Shown here piece by piece: positions 27,774 to 35,900 of a stretch of 64,000 nucleotides of DNA. The translations under genes and the position numbers were made by a program. The stretch covers positions 62,001 through 126,000 of the forward strand of contig NZ_QZWZ01000002.1 in the NCBI RefSeq assembly GCF_003601975.1. The letters are read 5' to 3'. The stretch comes from Mesorhizobium waimense. Its GTDB lineage: Bacteria; Pseudomonadota; Alphaproteobacteria; Rhizobiales; Rhizobiaceae. The first letter of the stretch is position 1, and the number at the start of each line of letters is the position of its first letter. The notes beneath the pieces are model-generated. The model saw nothing but the letters and a program-made list of their open reading frames with translations, was not told the DNA's origin and ran no database searches.

Positions 27774-28617
27774 AGCGTTTGCGGCTCCACGACTGCACCA
27801 GATTGACGACGAGCAGCATCAGGAACGACAGCGCCAGCATGATCGCGGCGATCGCGGTCGCCGCAGGGTAGTTGTACTCCTCCAGCCGAATGACGATCAG
27901 CAACGGCGCGATCTCCGACTTGAACGGCAGATTGCCGGCGATGAAGATGACGGAGCCGTATTCACCGACGCCGCGCGCAAAGGCCAGCGAGAAGCCGGTG
28001 ACGATTGCCGGCGCCAGGCCGGGAAACAGGATGCGGGTGATAATCTGGAAACGGCTGGCGCCAAGCGTTGCGGCGGCTTCCTCCACCTCCTTGTCGATTT
28101 CCTCCATGATCGGCTGCACTGTGCGCACGACGAAGGGCAGGCCGATGAAGACCAGCGCAATGACGATGCCGAGCGGCGTGTAGGCGACCTTGATGCCGAG
28201 CGGCATCAGCAATTTGCCGATCCAGCCGTTCGGCGCGTAGAGCGTGGTGAGCGCGATGCCGGCGACTGCCGTGGGCAGCGCGAAGGGCAGGTCGACCATG
28301 GCATCGACGATACGGCGGCCGGGAAAGCGGTAGCGTACCAGCACCCAGGCGACGAGCGTGCCGAAGACGACATTGATGGCGGCGGCGGCGAAGGCGGTGC
28401 CGAAGCTGATTTGGAGTGCGTTGATGGTGCGGCGGTCGGCGACGATCGCCCAGAAATCGGTCCAGCCGAGCGCGGCCGAGCGCCAGACCAGCCCCGAGAG
28501 GGGGATGAGGATGATGAGCGTGAGGTAGGCAAGCGAGAAGCCGAGCGTCAATCCGAAACCCGGAATGACGCTCGGCTGTCTGAACCGCCACCCCGCCCGA
28601 GCGGGTGCTGTGGTCAT
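27766..28617 (-). CDS. cysT: Sulfate ABC transporter permease CysT
   Basis: 283 residues, six membrane segments. [20 protein letters not shown] near residue 128 and the EAA loop around [20 protein letters not shown] near 190 identify the CysT/CysU subunit. It lies 74 bases downstream of the first sulfate-binding protein gene and overlaps cysW. The symbol cysU is also used for this gene. Confidence 0.94.
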   Translation of the reverse strand: MTTAPARAGWRFRQPSVIPGFGLTLGFSLAYLTLIILIPLSGLVWRSAALGWTDFWAIVADRRTINALQISFGTAFAAAAINVVFGTLVAWVLVRYRFPGRRIVDAMVDLPFALPTAVAGIALTTLYAPNGWIGKLLMPLGIKVAYTPLGIVIALVFIGLPFVVRTVQPIMEEIDKEVEEAAATLGASRFQIITRILFPGLAPAIVTGFSLAFARGVGEYGSVIFIAGNLPFKSEIAPLLIVIRLEEYNYPAATAIAAIMLALSFLMLLVVNLVQSWSRKRYG

Positions 28618-28691
28618 GGAATTCTGGTTCGTCCCTTCTTATTCAGACCAGATTGCCGTCGGTGATATCGCGGCCGTGCGGCCGCCGCGCC

Positions 28692-29720
28692 TCACTGGGC
28701 CGGCTTGTAGATCTGGTCGAATATACCACCGTCGCCGAAATGGTAAGGCTGTGCCTTCTTCCAACCGCCAAAAAGCGGATCGTCGATGGTGACAAGCTTG
28801 ATCGCGGGCAGTTTGGCGAGGTCTTCCGCCGGCACCAGGTCGGGTTTTGCCGGGCGATAGTGGTTCTTGGCGATCAGCGTCTGGCCTTCCTTGGAATAGA
28901 GCCAGCCCAGATAGGCCTCCGCGACCTTGCGTGTGCTCTTGGCGTCGACATTGGCGTCGACAACCGCGACCGGCGGCTCGGCCAGGATCGAGGTCGGCGG
29001 ATAGACGATGTCGAAATTGTCGGCGCCGAATTCGTCAAGCGCCAGATAGGCTTCGTTCTCCCAGGCGATCAGCACGTCGCCGAGGCCCTTTTGCGCGAAG
29101 GTCACGGTCGAGCCGCGCGCGCCGGTGTCGAGCACCGGGACATTGGAGTAGAGCTTGCCGACGAATTCCTTGGTCCTGGCTTCGTCGCCGCCATCATTGG
29201 CGTTGGCATAGGCCCAGGCTGCGAGGTAGTTCCAGCGCGCGCCGCCCGAGGTTTTCGGGTTCGGCGTGATCACCTGGACGCCTTCCTTGACCAGGTCGTT
29301 CCAGTCATGGATGCCCTTCGGGTTGCCCTTGCGGACCAGGAAGATGATGGTCGAGGTGTAGGGGGCGGAGTTGTTCTCGAATTTCGTGCGCCAGTCGGGA
29401 TTGATCTTCTGCGACTTGGAGACGATGGCGTTGATGTCACCTTCGAGCGCCAGCGTCACCACATCGGCATCGAGGCCGTCGATCACGGCGCGGGCCTGGG
29501 CGCCGGAGCCGCCATGCGACTGCTGGATGGTCACGGTCTCGCCGGTTTCGGCCTTCCAATGGGCGGCGAAGGCCTCGTCATAGGCCTTGTAGAGTTCTCG
29601 TGTCGGGTCATAGGACACGTTGAGAAGGGTTGTGTCGGCAAACGCGAAACCGAGCGTGCCGAACTGGACAGATGTGGCGACCAGTGCGCCGAGCAGTTTC
29701 CTGAAATGAGGGTTGGTCAT
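28692..29720 (-). CDS. Sulfate ABC transporter binding protein, first copy
   Basis: 342 residues from the ATG at 29720 (GGAGGCGG upstream). The signal region is [20 protein letters not shown]. The mature part contains [40 protein letters not shown] near 75 and [20 protein letters not shown] near 160, the Sbp/CysP signatures. It is first in the operon sbp-cysT-cysW-cysA-sbp2. Having two binding proteins on one channel suggests a split between sulfate and thiosulfate or between affinities. Confidence 0.93.
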   Translation of the reverse strand: MTNPHFRKLLGALVATSVQFGTLGFAFADTTLLNVSYDPTRELYKAYDEAFAAHWKAETGETVTIQQSHGGSGAQARAVIDGLDADVVTLALEGDINAIVSKSQKINPDWRTKFENNSAPYTSTIIFLVRKGNPKGIHDWNDLVKEGVQVITPNPKTSGGARWNYLAAWAYANANDGGDEARTKEFVGKLYSNVPVLDTGARGSTVTFAQKGLGDVLIAWENEAYLALDEFGADNFDIVYPPTSILAEPPVAVVDANVDAKSTRKVAEAYLGWLYSKEGQTLIAKNHYRPAKPDLVPAEDLAKLPAIKLVTIDDPLFGGWKKAQPYHFGDGGIFDQIYKPAQ

Positions 29721-29946
29721 TTCCGCCTCCGTTGATGATGGCCGAACTCTACCGAATTGATAGAAATTAGATGCATTCAACGTTGCCTTTTTTGCTGTCT
29801 CGAAGCAATTTTTCGCCGGGGATTGGCCTGCTGAGGAAACATTTTCCTCATATTAGCCAGCACCGACACCACGCGGTCCGACGCTATCTAGAAACGGCGT
29901 GTGTTCAGGCAAGGCCACGTTGCGAGAGGTTTGCGCTTACGGCGTT

Positions 29947-30669
29947 CTATTGCGCGCTGACGGGAAAGTCGAAGCGCTGTTTGGGAAACGGTTCGTCTGA
30001 GAGCGTGAAATGCCACCATTCGCGGGCATAGTTCTTGAAGCCGCCGGCCCGCATGGCCTCGACAAGCTTTCTGCGGTTTGCCGCCGCGTCGCCGGTAAGT
30101 GGGCGGTGGGCGGTTTCGCTCATTGGATCGAAGCAGTCGAAGCCGGTGCCGAAATCGAGCGTGTCGGCATTGGGTGCGCCACAGGCGGGTTTTGGTGCGC
30201 TCCTGCGATCGGCCCTGACGATGGCGACGTCGACGGTCGAGCCACGTGAGTGGCTGGACAGTTCGCCGATATAGCCCTTGGCAGTGAGGTCGTTGCGCTT
30301 GACCGCCGGATACCATTGCGGATCGGATGGTCCGCCTTTTCTTGTCCATTCGCCCATATCGGTGACGGCGCGCGCGGGCCGATAGCAGTCGAAGACGACC
30401 AGCGTCAGGTTCTCGACGGTGAGCGCGTTCTGCACGCTGGACAGAGCCGCCGCCGCCTGCCGGGTGAGGATGCAGACCGGGGCGTCATAGCCATCGGTCT
30501 TGCGGTGCAGGAAGTTTTCGAGACCGGCATAGCGGATGTCCTGGCGGATCGAGGGGTCGACATCGGCGAGACGGACGAAGCCGGCTGGGAGGGGATCGGC
30601 GGAGGTGGGGAGGGTGCAGGCGAGGGGCAGCAGGACGCAAAGCCCAATGCGCTGAATCGTTTGGCGCAT
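29947..30669 (-). CDS. D-alanyl-D-alanine dipeptidase (VanX/DdpX family), secreted
   Basis: 240 residues from the ATG at 30669; a TTG at 30678 is an alternative. A signal peptide is evident (IQRIGLCVLLPLACTLPTSA). The zinc-peptidase pattern of the family is complete: SSHSRGSTVDVAI (His and Asp ligands) and EWWHFTL (catalytic Glu, His ligand), plus VVFDCYRPARAV near residue 95. It should cleave D-Ala-D-Ala in the periplasm, in wall turnover. It follows pbpC by 18 bases on the same strand, so cell-wall metabolism is consistent. No vanR/S/H/A genes are present, so resistance is not suggested. Confidence 0.9.
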   Translation of the reverse strand: MRQTIQRIGLCVLLPLACTLPTSADPLPAGFVRLADVDPSIRQDIRYAGLENFLHRKTDGYDAPVCILTRQAAAALSSVQNALTVENLTLVVFDCYRPARAVTDMGEWTRKGGPSDPQWYPAVKRNDLTAKGYIGELSSHSRGSTVDVAIVRADRRSAPKPACGAPNADTLDFGTGFDCFDPMSETAHRPLTGDAAANRRKLVEAMRAGGFKNYAREWWHFTLSDEPFPKQRFDFPVSAQ

Positions 30670-30687
30670 TCTATTCAACGAGCACTT

Positions 30688-32778
30688 TCATTCGACGAAC
30701 ACCTTCACGCTGGCCGCGCGTCCGGCGGCGTCGATAACGGTGAGCGTCGAATAGCCGGCGCCGTCGGGCAGCCAGGTCGCGGTGCGGCGTCGGTCGATGC
30801 CGGTCAGCGGCTTGCCGTTGGCCAGCCAGCGGAACGGCGCGCGGCCGCCTTGCAGCTTCAGCACCAGCGGCGAAGCGTCAGGCGAATTGGTGGCGAGGTC
30901 GACGCGGGCGCCGTCGGGCGGAAAGATGATCGTCGGCGCGGGTTCGGTGGGTGCTGCCTGCGCCAGCCCCTCGGTGACGGCGCCGAAGCGCGCCAGCGTC
31001 ACCGGCAGGTCTTCGCGCCTGGCGCTGAACACACCGGCCGGCCGTCCCGGCAGCGGCACGGTGGCGAGGCCGGAGCGGACAAAGCCCTCGAACAGGATCG
31101 GTGCGGCCGAGACATAGCCGGACAGGCCGGGCACGGCGCCGGCATCGGCGCGGCCGACCCAGACGCCCAGCACGTAGCGGCCGTCGAAGCCGACCGACCA
31201 GGCATCGCGGTAGCCATAGGAGGTGCCGGTCTTGTAGGCGATGCCGCGCTGGGAGGCACCTTCGGGCGGTTTGACGCCCGACAATATGTCGGTGATCTGC
31301 CAGTTCGCCTGGTCGTCGAGGATGGTGGCGGTGGAGCGTTCGGCATTGGCCGGCTCGGTGCCGTCATGCAGCGTGTGCGCCTTGCCGCCATTGGCGAGCC
31401 CCGTATAGAGCTGGACAAGGTCGCGCAACGTCACCCCGACGCCACCGAGACCGATCGCAAGGCCCGGCGCCTCGTTGACCGGCAGTACTGGGCTGACGCC
31501 GGCCTGGCGAAAGCGCGCCGTCAGCCGCGCCGGGCCGACCGCGTCGAGCACCCGGATCGCCGGTACGTTGAGCGACAGCTGCAGCGCCTGGCGGATGCTG
31601 ACATCGCCCTGGTAGCCCATGTCGAAATTCTTCGGCCGGTAGCCGGAGAAATCGGCAGGGCTATCCTCGATGATGGTCTCCTGCGCCACCAACCCCTGCT
31701 CGAAGGCGAGCCCATAGATGAAAGGCTTCAGCGTCGAACCCGGCGAGCGGATGATCCTGGTCATGTCGATCCAGCCGGAGCGGCTGGCGTCGAAGAAATC
31801 GGCCGAACCAACTTCGCCGAGGATGTCGCCGGTGCGGGAGTCGGCCATCACCATGGCCACCGACAGGCGCGGGCCGAGCTTGGCGGCTGCCTCCTTCGCG
31901 ACCTGTTCCAGCCCTTCCTGGACGCTTTTGCGGATCGTCAGCTGCAGCGGCTTGCCGGGCGTGGCCTTGGGCAGCATTGCATAGGCAGCGTGGGCAGCGA
32001 GCGCCGGCAATTTGCGGCGCAGGCCCGAAACATCGTCGAGCGCGGCGCGCGCTGCCTCGCGCTCGCCGAGCAAGCCGGCCGAAACCATGCGGGTCAGCAC
32101 GCGGTCGCGGGCGGCGTGCGCAATGCCGAGGTTGCGGTCGGGCCGGCGCCTTTCCGGCAATTGCGGGAGCGCGACGAGCAGGGCGGCTTCCGAGACGGTG
32201 AGCCGCTTGGGCTCCTTGCCGAAATAGGCGAGCGAGGCGGCGCGCACGCCCTCGAGATTGCCGCCATATGGCGCCAGCGTCAGATAGCGCTCCAGGATCT
32301 CGCGTTTGGAGAGCCGCCGCTCGATCTGGATGGCGCGCAGCATCTGCTTGATCTTGGAACCAAGGCTGCGGCTGTCGCGCGGCTCGGTCAGCCGGGCAAG
32401 CTGCATCGACAGCGTCGAGCCGCCGGAGACGATATGGCCATTGCTGACGAACTGCCTGGCGGCGCGGGCCAGCGCCAGCACGTCGACGCCATCATGGTCC
32501 CAGAAGCGCTTGTCCTCATAGGCGACCAGCATGTCGACGAACTGCTTGTCGACCTGGTCGAGACGGGTTTCGAGCCGCCAGTAACCGTCAGGCGTGGCGA
32601 AGGCACGCAGCAACTGGCCGTCGCGGTCCTGCACCTCGGTCGACACTGTGAGCTTTTCCGGCAGCGGCGGTGGAAAGGCGCGGTCGAGCTGCCAGAGAGC
32701 GACGGCGGCAATTGTTGTGAGACCGGCGAGGGTGGCGACCGCAATGGCCGCCCGACGCAGGACTATTCTGGAGAGCAT
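30688..32778 (-). CDS. pbpC: Penicillin-binding protein 1C
   Basis: 696 residues from the ATG at 32778; another ATG at 32793 lies inside a repeat. An N-terminal membrane anchor (AIAVATLAGLTTIAAVALW) is followed by the GT51 glycosyltransferase (catalytic Glu in E88-DKRFWDHDGVD). The transpeptidase has active serine S348 in STLK, SLNVPA as the SxN motif and K516-T-G. A C-terminal BiPBP_C domain follows. It polymerises and cross-links peptidoglycan in the periplasm. It lies downstream of the alpha-2-macroglobulin gene, a pairing known from many proteobacteria (yfhM-pbpC), and is followed by a VanX-type dipeptidase. Confidence 0.95.
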   Translation of the reverse strand: MLSRIVLRRAAIAVATLAGLTTIAAVALWQLDRAFPPPLPEKLTVSTEVQDRDGQLLRAFATPDGYWRLETRLDQVDKQFVDMLVAYEDKRFWDHDGVDVLALARAARQFVSNGHIVSGGSTLSMQLARLTEPRDSRSLGSKIKQMLRAIQIERRLSKREILERYLTLAPYGGNLEGVRAASLAYFGKEPKRLTVSEAALLVALPQLPERRRPDRNLGIAHAARDRVLTRMVSAGLLGEREAARAALDDVSGLRRKLPALAAHAAYAMLPKATPGKPLQLTIRKSVQEGLEQVAKEAAAKLGPRLSVAMVMADSRTGDILGEVGSADFFDASRSGWIDMTRIIRSPGSTLKPFIYGLAFEQGLVAQETIIEDSPADFSGYRPKNFDMGYQGDVSIRQALQLSLNVPAIRVLDAVGPARLTARFRQAGVSPVLPVNEAPGLAIGLGGVGVTLRDLVQLYTGLANGGKAHTLHDGTEPANAERSTATILDDQANWQITDILSGVKPPEGASQRGIAYKTGTSYGYRDAWSVGFDGRYVLGVWVGRADAGAVPGLSGYVSAAPILFEGFVRSGLATVPLPGRPAGVFSARREDLPVTLARFGAVTEGLAQAAPTEPAPTIIFPPDGARVDLATNSPDASPLVLKLQGGRAPFRWLANGKPLTGIDRRRTATWLPDGAGYSTLTVIDAAGRAASVKVFVE

Positions 32779-32785
32779 GGCGCTG

Positions 32786-32954
32786 CCCCTCATCCGCCTG
32801 CCGGCACCTTCTCCCCGTATAGTGACGGGGAGAAGAAAGCTGTCGCGACCCTCGGCGCCTTTTCCGCAGCGTTCGAGATTGGCGAAAGCTTCGACGCAGG
32901 CTTCTTTCTCCCCGTCACTATACGGGGAGAAATGCCCGGCAGGGCAATGAGGGG
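32786..32954. repeat. Long inverted repeat between the alpha-2-macroglobulin and pbpC genes
   Basis: Arm 1 (32786-32840) and arm 2 (32900-32954) are near-complementary over about 55 bases. The core TCTCCCCGTATAGTGACGGG is perfectly mirrored, and outer parts (CCCCTCAT / ATGAGGGG) match with a few differences. Each arm is itself a palindrome (TTCTCCCCGT...ACGGGGAGAA). The 59-base spacer has no feature. The outer end supplies the GAGGGG before the pbpC start. I believe such palindromes recur in Mesorhizobium genomes, which a genome search would confirm. Confidence 0.8.
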
Positions 32955-32991
32955 CGGCGCCATCGCCATGTTCCTGTTCGCCATCTTTGCC

Positions 32992-35900
32992 CTACGGCGC
33001 CTTGACCTCCATCATGCCGGTGGCGGTGCGGGCCGAATATTGCGGGCGGTACATGTCCTCGACCGTTGCCGCCGGATGGGCGTAGGTGCCGGGCGTTACC
33101 GCGCGCACGACATAGGCCAGCGCGATGCTGCGGTCGCCGTCGCCGTCGTTCGGGTTGAACGCCGCGACGAAACGGTCGTCGCGGAATTCGAGATGGGCGG
33201 CATCGGTCTGCGCCAGCCAGGAGAAGTTCGACAATTGGGCGCTGGAAACCAGGCCGGGATTGTCGATCTCGAAGCCGGCCGGCAACAGATCCGTGATCAA
33301 GAGGCGCGACGGCCATTTGTTCTGCTCGTAGACCTTGAGCACGACCACGTAGCGCTCGTTCTGCTGGACCTCGGTGACGTTGGCTTCGGTGCCGTCGAGC
33401 TTGTAGTAGGTGCGCTCGATGGTGAAGCCGTCGCCGCCGGCCGGCAGTGGCTCGACCGGCGAAGCCACCGTGGTGACCACCGCCTGCAGCGGCGTCTTGC
33501 CGGTGTTGGCGATGGTGAGCGGGCTTTCGGCAATGTCGCTGCCACTGAATTGGTCGGAGTAACCGCCGGCATGCGGGGCGCCATTGACCGAGAGCGTAAT
33601 CGAGTCGTTGCCTTCCTTCAGCGCCCGCGCCGCCAAGAGCATCCAGGACTCGTCCTGCGTGCTCGTCCAGCGGGCGTCGGCGCGCTTCCTTGCCACCAGC
33701 TTGACCAGCGCCGGCACGATGGTCGGCACCGGCTTCGATTCCGCCGCCAGCGCCAGCATCGCCGCGCCGTCACGCAACGGCGAGCCGTAATCCGACCTGT
33801 AGTAGTCATAGTCGGTGGCCGACTGGGCCAGACGGAATGCCGCCTGGAAAGTCGCTTCCGAGCGCTGCGTATCGCCGTAGAGCGCGAGGCTCGCCGCCAA
33901 CTGGGCGACGGCCATCGGGCTGGTGAAGGCCTCGAGCTGCGTATCGGCATAGTAGCGCAGGTCGCCGACCGACGCCTTCTTGTTGCGGGTCAGAACATAG
34001 AGCGCGTAGGCGATCTCGCTGCCGCGGCCCTGGACGTCCTGGTCGTAGCCGAGCGAGTTCTGCAGATTGTTCAGTGCCTGGCTCATCGCCAGCGCAGGCA
34101 CGTCGTATTTCTGCTCGCGCGCTCGGGTCAGGAAGTCGCTGACATAGGCGTCGAGCCAGAGATCGCCGGAACCCGGGCCCCACAGGCCGAAGCTACCGGC
34201 CGAGGCCTGGTAGCTCAGCACCTTGTAGATGGCCTCCTGGATGCGGTTATGCAGGTCCGGGTCGCTGGCCATGCCGATGCCTGACGCCAGTTCGTTGACG
34301 TAAAGCAGCGGCAGCGCACGGCTGGTCGTCTGCTCGGCGCAGCCATAGGGGTAGCGGTCGAGCGTCATCAGCAGCGACGGCACGTCGAAGGCTGCCGTCT
34401 GCGAAACGCCGACGCTGACGGAGGCGCCGTCGAGCAGGCTTGCCGCCAGCAGTTCCTTGTCGACGCGCAGCGCGCCGACATTGGGTTTGAGATCGACCAC
34501 CAGGCGGGTGGTGACCGGCAATTGCGGCGGCCGCACCGGGACATAGAGCGTCTGCTCGACCTTGGTGCCGTCGGCATGGGCGAGCTTGATGGTCAGCGAA
34601 GCATTGCCGGCCGTCTTCGCGATCAGTGGTACGGTCAGCGTCTGGCGCTTGCCCTGGGCGAGCGTCAGCATCTGCGGCAGCGGCTTGTCGCCGGTCGACA
34701 GGTCGCCTGTCGTGTCGATCGACAGGGCATAATCGCCGGCCGGACCGTCCGTGTCGGCGATGTCGAGCCGCATGACAGCGGCATCGCCGGGCGCCAGGAA
34801 GCGCGGCAGGCCGGCGGTAATCACAATCGGATCACGCACGATGACGTCGGACTGGGCATGACCGACCGCTTCCTTGGTCCAAGCGACGGCCATGACGCGC
34901 ACGGTGCCGTTGAACTGCGGAATGTCGAAATCGACCCTGGCCTTGCCGTCGGCATCGAGCTGGACCGTGCCGGAGAAGAAGGCGACCAGCTTTTCGGTCG
35001 GCGGGCTGCCTTGCGCCTGCAAATTGGCGCCGTCGCCGCCGGTGCGCAACTTGCCGGTGGTGCCGAGCGAACCGTCGATCAGGCGGCCATAGAGGTCGCG
35101 GATCTCGAGCCCCAGCATGCGCTGGCCGAAGAACCAGTTCTCCGGGTCCGGCGCCTTGTAATTGGTGAGGTTGAGGATGCCGACATCGACGGCGGCGACC
35201 ATGACATAGGCATTGCTGCCGGGCTGGACGCCGGCGACGGAGATCGGGATCGACAGCTGCTGGCGCGGCATCGTCTTGTCGGGCGGCGTCAGGGTGACGG
35301 CGAGCTTCTTCGAGCCCGGATCGACGTTCAGCCATTTCACACCGATGGCGCGCGCCGGCATGCGCGTTTCCTGCGCATCGCCCGGCCTGAACAGCGTCGC
35401 GGTGATGTAGGCGCCGGCACCCCAGTCGTCGCCGACCGGGATGTCGACGGTGCTGCCGCCGACCGGCACCGTGGCGGTGACGGTCTTCAGCAGTTTGTCG
35501 GCGCCGATGGTGACCAGCAGTTCGCCGGCAAAGTGCGGCGAGACCTTGAGCTTGGCCACTTCGCCCGCCGCGTAGGCGTCCTTGTCGAGGGCGATCTCGA
35601 GGCCATCAGGCGTTTCGGTGGTGGTGGAGGAGACATACCAGCCGCCGTCGAACTCATAGCTGGTCGCCGGGCCTTCCGGGTCGGCAGTTTCGACCTGCAG
35701 CCGGTAGCGGCCCCAGTCGACTGGCAACGACACCGTCGCCTCGCCGTCGGCACTGAGGTCGACCTGGCCGTTGGCCACCGACTTGGTGAAGGTCACCGGC
35801 TCATAGTTCCAGGAATTGTTGGAGCGGTACCACTGGTAATTGCGTTCGACCTTGACCAGCGACCACAGCGCGCCTTTCAGCGCCTCGCGCTTGCCGTCGG

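Noticed and set aside
25563..29765. TTGATAGAA upstream of both sulfate-binding protein genes (25563-25571, 29757-29765) as a shared operator
   Set aside because: The 25563 copy lies inside the RIME-like repeat, the flanks differ and there is no dyad. Nine shared bases are too little.
29947..30669. The VanX-type gene as a vancomycin resistance determinant
   Set aside because: There is no VanA/VanH ligase, dehydrogenase or VanRS pair. The protein has a signal peptide and sits with cell-wall synthesis genes in a Gram-negative background.
30250..34284. A 1344-codon open frame on the plus strand
   Set aside because: It is antisense to pbpC and the end of the alpha-2-macroglobulin gene, both with clear motifs. 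Its composition (Arg/Gly/Ala/Asp/His-rich, no domain) is typical of the antisense frame of GC-rich genes.
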